Under the pieces are notes generated by a model. It was given only the letters and a program-made list of their open reading frames with translations, made no database searches and was not told where the DNA came from. Positions 49,901 through 59,466 of a DNA stretch of 64,000 nucleotides are shown here, in pieces (position 1 is the stretch's first letter; each line of letters opens with the position of its first letter). The DNA comes from Harmothoe impar (Eukaryota; Annelida; Polychaeta; Phyllodocida; Polynoidae): assembly GCA_947462335.1 (NCBI GenBank), contig OX381705.1:35797570-35861569 (forward strand), in the 5' to 3' direction. Both the position numbers and the translations under genes were made by a program.

Positions 49901-52900
49901 CACACCAAAAATGGATACCCTCCAAAAGATAGTTTCTGAGATACAGCCTGATGAATTTTGAACATTTATTAAAAATATGAAAGTTTCAACCACATACTCC
50001 CAACTTTACTCTAGTTCACTCAAAATGGTTCAATTTTTTGTCAAAATCACTCTACAATGTCCTGATGGTATGTACCCTCGCGTATAAGCCTAACTCGCGT
50101 ATAAGCCGCACCCCGAGTTTGGGCCGATTCTATAAGCCGCAGAAGGCTTCTGAATGGTGCTGGGAGAAACTCGCGTATTAGCCGCACCCCTAACTCTGGC
50201 CTTACTGGGCTGGTATCAGGGTCCTCCTGGCGGGCCATGGAGCCTACTGGCGGCCTGTGAGGCCTACTGGCGGCCTGTGAAGCCTACTGGCGGCCTGTGA
50301 AGCCTACTAGCGGCCCATGAAGTTTTGTCAGCTTTATCCACTGGGGATTGGCGGTACCCCTGTATGTGTGTGCGGGGGGGAGGGGGGAGGTGCTCCAGGG
50401 TGTACTGTTAGTGTTAGAATGCTAGCAGGGATTAACGGCGGTCTGCATTGTCTTAGGGCTGAGGTGCAACCATCAGGCATTGTTTTAGGGCTGAGGTGCG
50501 ACTATCAGGCATTGTCTTAGGGCTGAGGTGCGACTATGAGGCATTGACACTGCCCACACACCTCATGATAACTAAAGATAACTAAAATATGTTGGATATT
50601 AACAATTCTGTGTGGGTTTTACTATTATCAGCCAGGCGATTGTCTCCGGTACCAAATTAAGAGGGTGACTCCGGGACTGAAATAATGTATCGCAATACAC
50701 ATATGCTCTTAGAGGCTAGAATATTCGATTTTTCTCAATAATTTTTTTTTCTGGCAAAAGACACAATAGTTACCTCACAATCTGGGGTACAGGGGATACT
50801 TTGTGGATCTTATTTGTTTATCATATAGTGGTATCAAAATGAAAGGACAATTTTGCTGACAATACACACTTAAATGGATGTGGAGAAAAAAAACTGGTAC
50901 ATATCAAGTGAAAACCTCATGAACCAATTGACTTTACCATAGGCCTAATAGAAAATGATATTTGGGATGGGCTGTTGTTGCCTCAGTAGACAAGGGATGC
51001 CTGTAAAACATGTCATTTTTAGCTTTCTTTTTTTACGTTTTTAGGGGTTTTGGGGGTTTGGAGGGCCAGAAAACGAGAAAATTTGGGCCAATAGGTGAAA
51101 AAAAGAAAATTTCCCAAAGTTTAGGATGTTTTCTCACATATACCGAAAATTTGATAAAATTGATGCAAAGGGTGTTATTCTGGAGGTAAGGGGTATAAGG
51201 CTGAAAAGGGCCAGAAATAGCCCAAACTGCATAACTCGGGAGTTTGCGCCATATATTCCATCGCACAGCCATGGCACACTGTAAACGCTACTGGAATATC
51301 ATTCCCAGTTTGGAACACAATTGTCTCTGTTATGATGTAAGTACGAAGATTCTATACATGCACATAACCACGCCCTGAATGTTGAAAAGGTGGGCTACAT
51401 ACACTGCCTGATACACACAATGATTAAAATGAGGAATGTTCAGCCAATAGAAAACTCACGGTCTCCGTCTGTGAGGTGGCCTACTACAGTTAGATATCTT
51501 TTGTAGCGCTGTATAATGGTGCTATTAAATTATACAACACAGCTATGGTTCAATACGATCAGGAATGATTACCCTCATCATTTTGTATTTGCAACTTCAT
51601 TCCCAGGGATTGGATCATCAAGAAAACATTAAATCCGATGATACATTGGTTTGGAAAATAATTAACTTGAATAAATGAAGGTTGATGAAGTTATTTTCAA
51701 TTACGAGACTTCAGATTCATGACATGAATCTGAAGTAAATGGTTATTCCCCTAGTCTAGTCAGCTATTTGTATTTTTTATATACACCCTTTTTATAACAG
51801 ATTTGTTTCCCACAAGGATGTACTAACATATTCTGGAAAGTATCTGTCTTGAATGAACAGAGATTCCCCCATCAAACATGTTTGATCTTGCCATTCTGTG
51901 ATTTGACCAGAACAAACCCCCTCCTTCTTTATATTATGGATAAGGTATTACCACGCAATTGGCTAAGGCGTTTTATGAACATTTATATCATTTCACAACG
52001 GCACTAAACTGTAATATAGCATGACATGACATTACATGATGTCACATTGTATTTGCAAGACCTCTGATTCGACCATGTAATCCAATTGAACTCTTTAATT
52101 GGATTTCGCACGCCAGCTGTTATGCTGAAGGGAAATGGGGAGCACAGTAACTTTATCTATACGACTCCCTAAATTCCAGAGGAATTGGTCTTGAATTAAT
52201 CTACACCGGAGGTAAGAGCATAATGTGACTGAAGGAAATTAACTGGGACCCTGGAGAGGCTGTCCTTAGTAGAACTGGATAGCAGGGAGAGTGGCCGTAC
52301 ACACACTGGAGGAGGACAGATGAGAGATGTAGTGGACTGCCTTACTTGGGGGAGATCCTTGTTTGTCGGACTTACAGAGCATCAATCACACAAACTACGC
52401 CGACGCCGCTAGCCTGATTCCTCATGGATGACACTAGCAAAAACAATGCTTCTTTCCCCTCGGGCTACCTCTGCTATAAATCACAGAAGCAGCGACACTC
52501 CTCCCTACAGTCCCATCCCAACTCCCAAGCCAGTGAGGATTCTTTTGGTGCTGGTGTATTGGATGTTGTTTGCCGTGGCTGGCTGGGACACCACCAAATG
52601 GTGCTTCTGTACCAGCATCAGCCAAACCAAACAGAGCTGTTTTAGTCGTGGAGTGCCACGCTACAAACATTTGTCCTCTCCTGGTTATTTGCACAAGGTA
52701 GTGCCAGACGATTTAGGATTGAGTCACTTTAACAGTGGACTGCCATTGCTGTCAGCATAAATAACCGTATTTATCAGGGCGTGCTTTGTCTCATGAATAT
52801 GATTTTGAAACAAATGATAAGATTTGGGGAAAAGTCGGAAGAAGTCAACTTATTTGCCTGACTGCCACACGTTTGACCCTGCCACTCTGGCTGCCAGACG

Positions 52901-55900
52901 CCTGGGCCAGCCATCAGATAGCATCACATCATCAGTTAGCGGCAGTGATATTAATTCACTCATCCCCACCCTATAGCTGACAGGCGGGAGGGGAGTAATG
53001 CTGCTATTGCATGCCCACTAGGCGACAGGACTGATAAGGGAGAGCGGACAGAGAGTTGAGCAGTCAGTTTAGGAAAGTTAAGGGGCACATATAGTCTGGG
53101 GTTGCTATCACAGTGCCCAGTATTCATGGTTGTCTTTGTGCATCAGACCTGTGGGTGATACCGGCGCCATCCTGCCTTCCCCCGGGTGTAGGAGGCGCCA
53201 GGACTAGCATGAGGGACGAGGGGGGGGGGGGGGGGGGGGTTGGGTGCTCTCACACCCAGCCAGCCATAAAGGATCTCTAGACACCATTGCCGGAGACATC
53301 TCAAATTAAACTGTCAGTCTCTGTAAACCTCTGTCCAACGCCCAGGAAACAGGGGCCACCATCTTTCTTCTGTTCTTTAGCCCATTTTTTCTCGATTGTA
53401 TCAAATCAATGAGCTCGGAAGCCACTGGTGCTGGCTTTTGGGGGCTCCTCCCTCGTGGGCCTATTCGTCATAACAAATGAAGTCGTGGCGCGATTCCATC
53501 AGCCGCCCTGGTTAGGCTCCAGTGGGTCTTGTACTTGTACCATGGTCGATTGTCTCTGCGGTGTGACGGCAGCAGCCAAGACGCGTAAAAAGTGGCCGTG
53601 AAGCCACAGTGGCTTCTAGAGGAAGTCAGTCATTTGTGAAGGGGTAGAGGATGGTCGGGGAGTAGCCTGGTCTGCGCTGTGTAGCCTAACCACCACTGGC
53701 TGGCTGGCACTGGGCGGGCAGGAGTCGTGATTATTGACCCTTCGACACATGTAAGTGGCAAATTGGTGCGTGTCATGACTGCTTGTTAGCGTAAGGCGAC
53801 AGCGTAAAGCGGGTGTGTGTCCGACTCCGGCATACAGCTCCCTGTGCAGGCATATAAACTTGGCGGACCTCGGTCAGTGCCCATACCCATCTTGACCAGA
53901 GGTTTTGTCCAGACATATAAGCCACCCCCTCTAACGAGGCACATTGTTTGTGGAGTGAGGGTCGAGATAAGGACTGGCTGTCTTGATGAGGACAGATTGT
54001 CATAATGAGGACCAATCATGGTAATCAGCGGTGCTCTTTGTGCTGAGCACCGGTTATTGTGATTACTCTACACGACGTAGTCCTTGTGGTTAGAGGTCGT
54101 ATAGAGAATACTACTGCACCAAGTCTACAATGCCTGGTTTGTAGATTGTTGGAAATGGTTAGAGTTATGTAATTCGCATTGAATTTCGTAACCAAGGTCA
54201 AGGAATTCAAAGACGTGTAGACAACATACAGCATCATAATATATTTCAAAATGGACAAAATCGACTCTCATTGATTGCACCAACTGGTCAACACATTAGA
54301 ATGCTGACAGAACTGTAGACCGTACACTCTCTATCATGTACAAATAGTTATTGTATGTATGTTTGTCTTGCGTCTTCAATTGCAATAGATCTAGGCAATA
54401 ACGAGGGTCTCAGTGAGTGACAATAAAATGGCCTCATTGGGTGTGGAAGGCAAAGAGTCTGCTTACTTAGGAGGCAATCACGGGTAATGCACAGCTATAT
54501 CATAGCCCCCCAGCTGCTGCAGGGGTAATTAACGGCTATTGGACGATAAGGCACAAATCATGGGATAACGTGACTATACTAAGTTGATGGTGCATAGCCT
54601 GTGGGTTTATTGTATGGGATCAGTGTGCCTCCATGAGGACTATACAGTAGCAGTGGCCAGCCCATACACCTCCGCTATCCACAACACGGTTCTGGTACGC
54701 GCCTATTCTGAAAGCGGCCGTTTTGTCCTCCGTAGATTGCCGATCACAGCCGAGTGGCCCCGAAGGCCATGAAGCCATCTAAGTGCGGCTTTATTGCAGC
54801 CGTACATCACGGCCCTGGAGCAGCCTCCTCCAGTCCCCTGCAGCCCCTGGTTAACGGGATTTACTTAAGGATGCATCGGACCCCGCCTCGTTGTTTCACG
54901 TCTCTTTAACGAGAATTATTCATGCACGGCCCACTGTGATCTTTGATGCAAAGTGCTCAAAACTACGGACAAAACAACCAACCACCAAACGCTAGTATTA
55001 ACTCGCCCTCAAGAAGTCTTCATTTCAATGTAACAGAATGCCACCGCTGGGTACTTGTGTTCACTGCCCCAGTGGGTTTATTGGGAAGGGCCTTTTATTT
55101 GCATGGCGCAATAATTCACAAAAAGAACCTCTTTTATTGCCTCTGGTTCTTTTTTTGCATACAGATATCATATTTTTACAATCGCTACCACGGCAGTGCC
55201 CGATCAGATGAGCAAGCGCATCACTCAGATTCCAATCAATTTAGCTCTTTTTCTTCTGCTGCAAAGTTGGACCTTTCTAGTTTGGTATGGAGGATGTGTC
55301 CTTAGAGAGGTATGACTGATGTACATAGTGCAGCCAGGAGGTGAGTGAAGGTAATATTGGTGCTCCTGAACCCATTCTGGAGTAGGCAGCCCAGCAGATA
55401 GCGTAACAAATCGGCGAGCGAGAGGATCCCTCCAACAAGGTGGTGGTTGTGAAATTGGGGGGGGGGGGGGGGCATGTACCCATTAAGGGCCGCATAGTTG
55501 TTTAATGCCATTGGTCGTCATGATACATGAATGCAGTCTTGGTGAGTCTACTCGTCAGGGCTGCATTCGTGCATCATTAAGTGTATCAACCTTGTATGTT
55601 CGACATAATGCTTGAATGAAGCACTGACGAGTTTCTTACCAGGGCTGCACTCATGTATCATATGGCGATACAGCACTATGCGGCCCTTAAAGGGTTAAGA
55701 CCCATGCAGAGTACCATCGCGGTGCCCTGCCACCAGAGGCGCCACTAATGAAATGTTATCAGGAGGCGTCGCCAACAAACACAGTGCGGCTGGATTCCAT
55801 TAGGTGGCGCCCTCATTCAATTATATTCTTAAGTTGCACTTACTTGGCACCGGCTGAGAGAGACTGCCATTGACGGCGCCTCGTGAGGAGGGTGCATGGA

Positions 55901-58900
55901 ACCACCATTGGGAGTGCCATCCTCCCTACCATGCTCCACCCTCCCCCACCTACCTAACACGCTTACGTGACAGTTAGGTTGCGATGCGATATTGGAGCCA
56001 CAGAATTAGCCATTGAAGCTACAGACTGTGTATCAAAGGCGAAAAGATGACCCATGTGTACCGCAGAGTAGCCAGCTAGCCCACGGGCTGCGTCGTACAA
56101 CGTGCCCCCCGCCTCCAACACCACAGATCCTCCCACCAGTCGTCTACATGGTGATGGATATCATCAAAAAGGGTTTAATCTGATTGCAGTATCCCGGGGT
56201 GATCGAAAGGAAAGGGATGTTTTATTTCTCCGTAAGAATGTTTTAGAAGTGGGCACAAGAAGATGTGTGTAGTGGAAAAGATGAAGAGTTATGGAAAAGA
56301 CAAAGACACAAAGACCACGTTTTTTATCGTATACCATGGCCGGCTGCATGTTGCGCATCTTAAATAAGAGAGGGGGTTTCTGAACCAAACCAATATGATG
56401 AATGAGCATGTGCACAAACTTCAAGAATTCATTTTCCAAGGAGACAAGAATGCAAAAGATTTTTTCTAAATTTTAAAACGAATTTATACTGATTCAATTT
56501 CCTTGTGAAAGATATGTATGCTCCAGAAATAGGTGAGAGTGCTTTTGGCGACAGTGACTCTCACTTTTCTGAGGGTATTAAAGGTGTGCTGTAATATAAG
56601 TATAATGTACATGTTTCAAGCAGTCAATGGAAAGGCCACGGAATTATTTGTGCTGGAAATAAAGTGTATCGTGTTCTTCTTGTGCATACCTGAGAGGTGA
56701 TGTGCGTTACATGCATATACAGGTGACACATATTGAGAAGCATGCTCAACATGTTAGTACGTCAGATCTGCAGCACGGGGTTGATAAAGGGTAGGCCTCA
56801 CTGTTCCGTTGTCCCTGTCATGCCTCATGCACAACGCTAGATTATCCGTACGACAAGAAGGGGGTTTGCATGTACACATTGGGCTCATATACCAGTGGCT
56901 CTGAAACACATGTATATCTGGGACCAACTGAACACGGCATCTTGGATTGAACATGGGTAGACGAGTAGTACGTGCATCTGTGTTAGCCAATAAGACTACA
57001 TTGAGTGGGTAGTTTGGCGTGTGGTACATCTTTATGACATGTATATGTGTGTCACACCCAAAAACCTGGGGCAGGAGCAGGAGCGTACAGGCGACGACTC
57101 AGAGCTGCTACTCCTCCCACTCCCTACCCGAGGTCGCTGCCATGCCTGAGCACCCCGTCATCAATCACCAGCACGGGTCGCTGTGCAGCGTTTGATCCAT
57201 CGGCGCCCGATATCCACTGGGCTGATGGATTAACTCCCAATACGTAAGAAGCCAGCGGGTGATGCTTCCTTCAGGGGGTCTTCCTCATTATTGACCTAAA
57301 GCGTTTCATTTATGTCTTTCTTCTTTCATATTTTTGAGTTTAAAACTGCCTCCAATCACCTTAAAGATTGGTCTGGGCGGGGAAAGATGAAGTAGTTTAG
57401 TCGATGAAATGCAAGTTGTTGGTTTTCTTTCTGTAAATGGCCTTCGGGAGGCTTTCTGCAATAGAGTGACCGTGGAAGAATGAATTGCAAACTCCGTGTC
57501 TTGACTCTATAATGCTCTATGGAAGTCTCGCGTCTCCCCCGAGGCAGCAGGAATTGGCGGGTTGCGGTATATGGACCCCGCCACTCGGGTCATCTCTATA
57601 GTCTATGATGAATGTGGGATATTACCCCTTCCCGGAGCGTGAACGCTATATTGTTGTCTCTATCTTTGTAGATAAAGGCAACAGACTTCTGCCCCCGTGC
57701 AGTATACGTGTTATATTCAGAGGTCGCGCAACTCCTAGTGGTTTGTCTGCTTTATGGACGACACGCTGGTCTCCAACTAATTCCCCAACCCTCCCCCAAA
57801 CTCTCCACACGAGAGTTGGTTATGGGGTCGCATTAGAGGAAGCACCCTTTTTACCCCCACTTTTAATACGGTGTGCTTCTAACTAGTCCTCTACCAACTG
57901 GCCGGCCCTTGGTGTGGAGGAGGCGCACTGATGCAAAGTACACAATGACAAAATGACTTCATTTCCCAGTCTGATGGAATCCACTTGGCATACAATTCAC
58001 TTGGCCCTCTCGGGAAATGGACAGCAACGGAGGGAGACACATGAAAGCAACTCCCTTCCCTCTTTCCTCACCCCCCCCCCCCATCCTACCCTAGCAAGGA
58101 GGAAAACGCCTGGTATACCCATACATACAGGTCTCTAGACTGTATGTGCCAGGAGAGTCTCAGCATACCCCAGCTACTGTGTCCATGGTATAATAGGACG
58201 GAGGGGCCGGTGTGTTGGTAGACGAGTGCCAGTACAAGTTGGTATTGGTCTCAGCAGTCTGCGTGGTCACGTACTGAAGCATACTCAAACATACTCCACA
58301 ACACAAGCATCCAAGACTCCATCACTGACAGGGATAAGACTATTACTATGCGGAACGTCCAAGTGTACACGTGGTCTAATACTTGTGGTGGTCGAGTGTA
58401 TTAGCATTGTCGAGAGAATTGAATCTCCAGTCTGCTGAGGTTTAGCATTTCTTTGGCAGAACTGCCCAACGTGTCCTGCTTCCGAAATTGTCTGCATTCC
58501 ACTGACCTACCGTACCTTCCAATCCACACAACACCAATTCAGATTCTACAGGAGCATGATGAGGTCAAAGTGTACAGATACTAAATGATATAAGTTCCAA
58601 TTTCATTTAGATTTTTCTTCTCTCCTAAACCTAAGAAGTATACCTGTATGTGTGGGGGGTGTATGTGTTTTTACCACCGTAAACAAGGTCGATGCCATGA
58701 AACGAACCACATATTATTATTGATGGGGCTTATACAGCATGATGTAAATACAAAAGTAGAGCCTCACCTTGTTCGCAGAACTCTCCGGTGTTGCCCAGCA
58801 TGCACTGGCATCGTACTCCGCCGCGCATCTCATCCGGTACGCAACGTCCCCCCGCGTAACACCTCAACTCGGAGCAGCTCGTGAACTTAACAGGCGGCGC

Positions 58901-59466
58901 CTTAGTGTCCTCGTAGATGAAGTTACTGTTCTCCTCATTCCCTTCCAGCATGGGATCTGGATGGCCCACCGTGGCCGAATCGGCCAGCTGACTGGGCAGC
59001 GGGTCCTTACTCAGAGTCTTATTCTTACGACCGTTCTTGCGGCCTTTCTTGGCATTTTTCCGCCTGCCGCCACGGCCCTTGTGCTTTCCGCGACCACGCC
59101 CGCTGGCATCGTCGTCAAATATGTCATCACGACGTTTGTCAACGTCCTGGTCGTCATCTATGCCTTGGTTGTCGTTGTCCGACGTTGTGTCGGCACCGTG
59201 CACTCTGGGATCGTCCCCCAGCATGACGTTCATGGGGTCCCTCTGAGATTTGTGTTTTGGCAGTTTGGTGGAGCGTGACTTGAAAATGGCGTCCCAGGAC
59301 AGCTCCTCGTCGCGGTACAGTGACTCGACTGGCTCCAACGTCGCCATTTCGGGAATTTCAGCATCCTTGGTAACCTCCTCGTTCTTGGTGAAATCATTGT
59401 TTGTGACGGGCGACGTCGAAATGGCGTCGCCCTCCTCCGCGTTTCCCGACCGCAGAGCTTGTAATT
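21622..59466 (-). CDS. EGFLAM: Pikachurin (EGFLAM) orthologue, C-terminal 867 residues in 13 exons
   Basis: Thirteen minus-strand exons with matching phases join into one open frame of 868 codons including the stop. The order is a charged linker, EGF1, LamG1, EGF2, LamG2, EGF3, LamG3 and a short tail. A single EGF between LamG domains, and a last LamG ending with a TDYHIDL...GQNIQQC pattern, fit pikachurin better than agrin or perlecan, which have EGF pairs. Vertebrate pikachurin is a secreted matrix protein of the photoreceptor synaptic cleft. It binds alpha-dystroglycan through its LamG domains and partners GPR179/GPR158. Each LamG keeps its terminal disulfide (GFVGC with a Cys about 30-50 residues later). 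The fibronectin III domains and signal peptide known in the family are not in the window. Role in this animal is inferred. One GC-AG intron is present between the LamG2 exons. Confidence 0.9.
22408..22511 (-). CDS. EGFLAM: Pikachurin exon 12: LamG3, third part
   Basis: Acceptor TTACTTGCAG, donor GTCG|GTGAGT; 104 bp, phase 2 to 1. It encodes [20 protein letters not shown] and the start of the KIYVGG strand. Confidence 0.92.
24246..24476 (-). CDS. EGFLAM: Pikachurin exon 11: LamG3, middle
   Basis: Acceptor CCTGATCAG, donor CAAAG|GTAAGG; 231 bp, phase 2 to 2. It encodes [30 protein letters not shown] and DDGKWHKI, the most strongly conserved part of the last LamG and the region expected to carry the calcium/dystroglycan site. 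Confidence 0.95.
25010..25088 (-). CDS. EGFLAM: Pikachurin exon 10: LamG3, start
   Basis: Acceptor CCGTTATACAG, donor CAGAG|GTAGGT; 79 bp, phase 1 to 2. It encodes [19 protein letters not shown]. Confidence 0.88.
25089..30393 (-). other. Pikachurin intron 9 (5.3 kb)
   Basis: No exon is supported. It contains a (CAG)n run at about 26593-26616. A YY1-like AAGATGGCAGC is at about 27707. No large mobile element recognised. Confidence 0.5.
26593..26616. repeat. (CAG)n microsatellite in intron
   Basis: About eight CAG units followed by CGGCGGCAG; intronic, not coding. Confidence 0.9.
30394..30574 (-). CDS. EGFLAM: Pikachurin exon 9: LamG2 tail and EGF3
   Basis: Acceptor CTCCCCTAG, donor GACA|GTAAGT; 181 bp, phase 0 to 1. 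The first part ([21 protein letters not shown]) closes LamG2 with its last Cys. EGF3 follows with six cysteines, including CLNGGRC and CSCPLGF. Confidence 0.92.
31551..31808. mobile_element. Small inverted-repeat element (MITE-like)
   Basis: GAAGTGTTTGGATGCAAAAC followed by GACATA at 31551-31576 is the near-perfect inverted partner of ATGTCGTTTTGCATCCAAAC at 31784-31808. The arms of about 25 bp enclose about 207 bp with no coding content. Confidence 0.5.
34768..34934. repeat. Long interrupted (TA)n microsatellite
   Basis: Alternating TA over about 165 bp, with a few interruptions (ATAATA and TACATATATGTA). Open frames across it are artefacts of the repeat. Confidence 0.97.
35445..35673 (-). 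CDS. EGFLAM: Pikachurin exon 8: LamG2, end
   Basis: Acceptor TGGTTTTGCAG, donor CAGAAG|GTGAGT; 229 bp, phase 2 to 0. It encodes [31 protein letters not shown] and SFVGCIQK. Confidence 0.92.
35870..36003 (-). CDS. EGFLAM: Pikachurin exon 7: LamG2, middle (GC donor)
   Basis: Acceptor TTTCTGTACAG; 134 bp, phase 0 to 2. It encodes [19 protein letters not shown] and [16 protein letters not shown]. The donor is ATCAG|GCAAGA, a GC donor; no GT site nearby keeps frame with exon 8. Confidence 0.9.
36286..36389 (-). CDS. EGFLAM: Pikachurin exon 6: LamG2, start
   Basis: Acceptor TTTTTCTGCAG, donor TTTAAG|GTACGA; 104 bp, phase 1 to 0. It encodes [13 protein letters not shown] and FTEVEIVFK, the first LamG strands. 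Confidence 0.88.
36937..37062 (-). CDS. EGFLAM: Pikachurin exon 5: EGF2
   Basis: Acceptor ATTGACAG, donor AACA|GTAAGC; 126 bp, symmetrical phase 1. The first Cys (GEC) closes LamG1. Six further cysteines make the EGF (KCQNGGTC ... [12 protein letters not shown]). Confidence 0.92.
37063..39385 (-). other. Pikachurin intron 4 (2.3 kb)
   Basis: No exon or recognised mobile element. AT-rich unique-looking sequence. Confidence 0.45.
39386..39578 (-). CDS. EGFLAM: Pikachurin exon 4: LamG1, end
   Basis: Acceptor CCCCAATCTGCAG, donor GTAG|GTAAGT; 193 bp, phase 0 to 1. It encodes LYLGGYTNT and [13 protein letters not shown], the LamG C-terminal half with the first Cys of the terminal disulfide. Its partner Cys is at the start of the next exon. 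Confidence 0.92.
39753..39863. mobile_element. Short CCCAGTG-ended foldback element
   Basis: It starts CCCAGTGAGCATAAAATTCA and ends TGTGCACACTGGG, which are inverted partners. Inside it, CAATGTTGATTCAATGTT-type words repeat in both orientations. It sits in the intron upstream of exon 4 and ends about 80 bp from exon 3. Confidence 0.5.
39944..40088 (-). CDS. EGFLAM: Pikachurin exon 3: LamG1, middle
   Basis: Acceptor TTCTTACAG; 145 bp; starts in phase 2, ends in phase 0. It encodes [19 protein letters not shown], then [11 protein letters not shown], typical LamG strands. The donor AAG|GTCACT is weak but keeps frame with the next exon and falls where the family has a boundary (GRSK then GLYS). 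Confidence 0.85.
40089..49088 (-). other. Pikachurin intron 2 (9.0 kb)
   Basis: No exon, RNA gene or LINE is recognised. Parts are more GC-rich than the flanks, for example 43100-45700 and 46400-46800, and several short C- or G-runs occur (a C-run at about 41418). Open frames here lack splice sites and domain matches. Confidence 0.45.
49089..49290 (-). CDS. EGFLAM: Pikachurin exon 2: LamG1, first part
   Basis: Acceptor ...ATTGCAG and donor TTCAG|GTAAGT. The exon encodes [17 protein letters not shown] and continues with [17 protein letters not shown], then the [13 protein letters not shown] strand of a laminin G fold. Phase 1 in, phase 2 out. It joins the previous exon after a 9.5 kb intron. 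Confidence 0.92.
50242..50321. repeat. 20 bp minisatellite, four units
   Basis: GCCTACTGGCGGCCTGTGAA repeats four times in a row with few changes; a diverged partial unit precedes it. Confidence 0.9.
50446..50541. repeat. 32 bp minisatellite, three units
   Basis: Three 32 bp units each start CATTGTCTTAGGGCTGAGGT (one has TTTTAG) and end ACTATCAGG or a near form; a fourth begins at 50542. Confidence 0.88.
53220..53239 (+). repeat. 20 bp homopolymer G run
   Basis: Uninterrupted G20, a possible quadruplex-forming or sequencing-difficult site. A second G16 run lies at 55457-55472. Confidence 0.95.
55478..55698. mobile_element. piggyBac-like foldback element (221 bp)
   Basis: The right end reads TTAACCCTTTAAGGGCC inward, and the left end GTACCCATTAAGGGCC, with one base missing. 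Both continue GCATAG. Arms reappear further in (ATGATACATGAATGCAGTC at about 55520 and its partner ending ATGTATCAT at 55661), so the element folds along most of its length. TTAA next to CCC is the piggyBac target and end pattern. The left TTAA is lost. Confidence 0.55.
58768..59466 (-). CDS. EGFLAM: Pikachurin exon 1 of this window: charged linker and EGF1
   Basis: Acceptor TTGTTTCAG and donor CAAG|GTGAGG bound 699 bp, phase 1 on both sides. The first about 190 residues are low-complexity: an acidic part (DDNDNQG... FDDDASG) followed by a strongly basic tract (about 30 residues rich in RGRGKHKG and RKNGRKNK). The Ser-Gly after DDDA has the acidic context of a glycosaminoglycan attachment site. 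The end is a six-cysteine EGF starting [12 protein letters not shown]. Earlier exons lie to the right. Confidence 0.88.

Larger units (their letters stand above)
49291..58767 (-). other. Pikachurin intron 1 of this window (9.5 kb)
   Basis: No exon is supported. It carries two minisatellites (50242-50321 and 50446-50541), a repeat family around CGCGTATAAGCCGCACCCC (about 50080-50190), a 20 bp G-run at 53220-53239 and a piggyBac-like foldback at 55478-55698. Much of the rest looks unique and could hold enhancers. Confidence 0.45.

Noticed and set aside
58769..59278. Open frame of 169 codons on the plus strand
   Set aside because: Antisense shadow of the pikachurin linker/EGF1 exon, which has clear EGF cysteines and splice sites on the minus strand.
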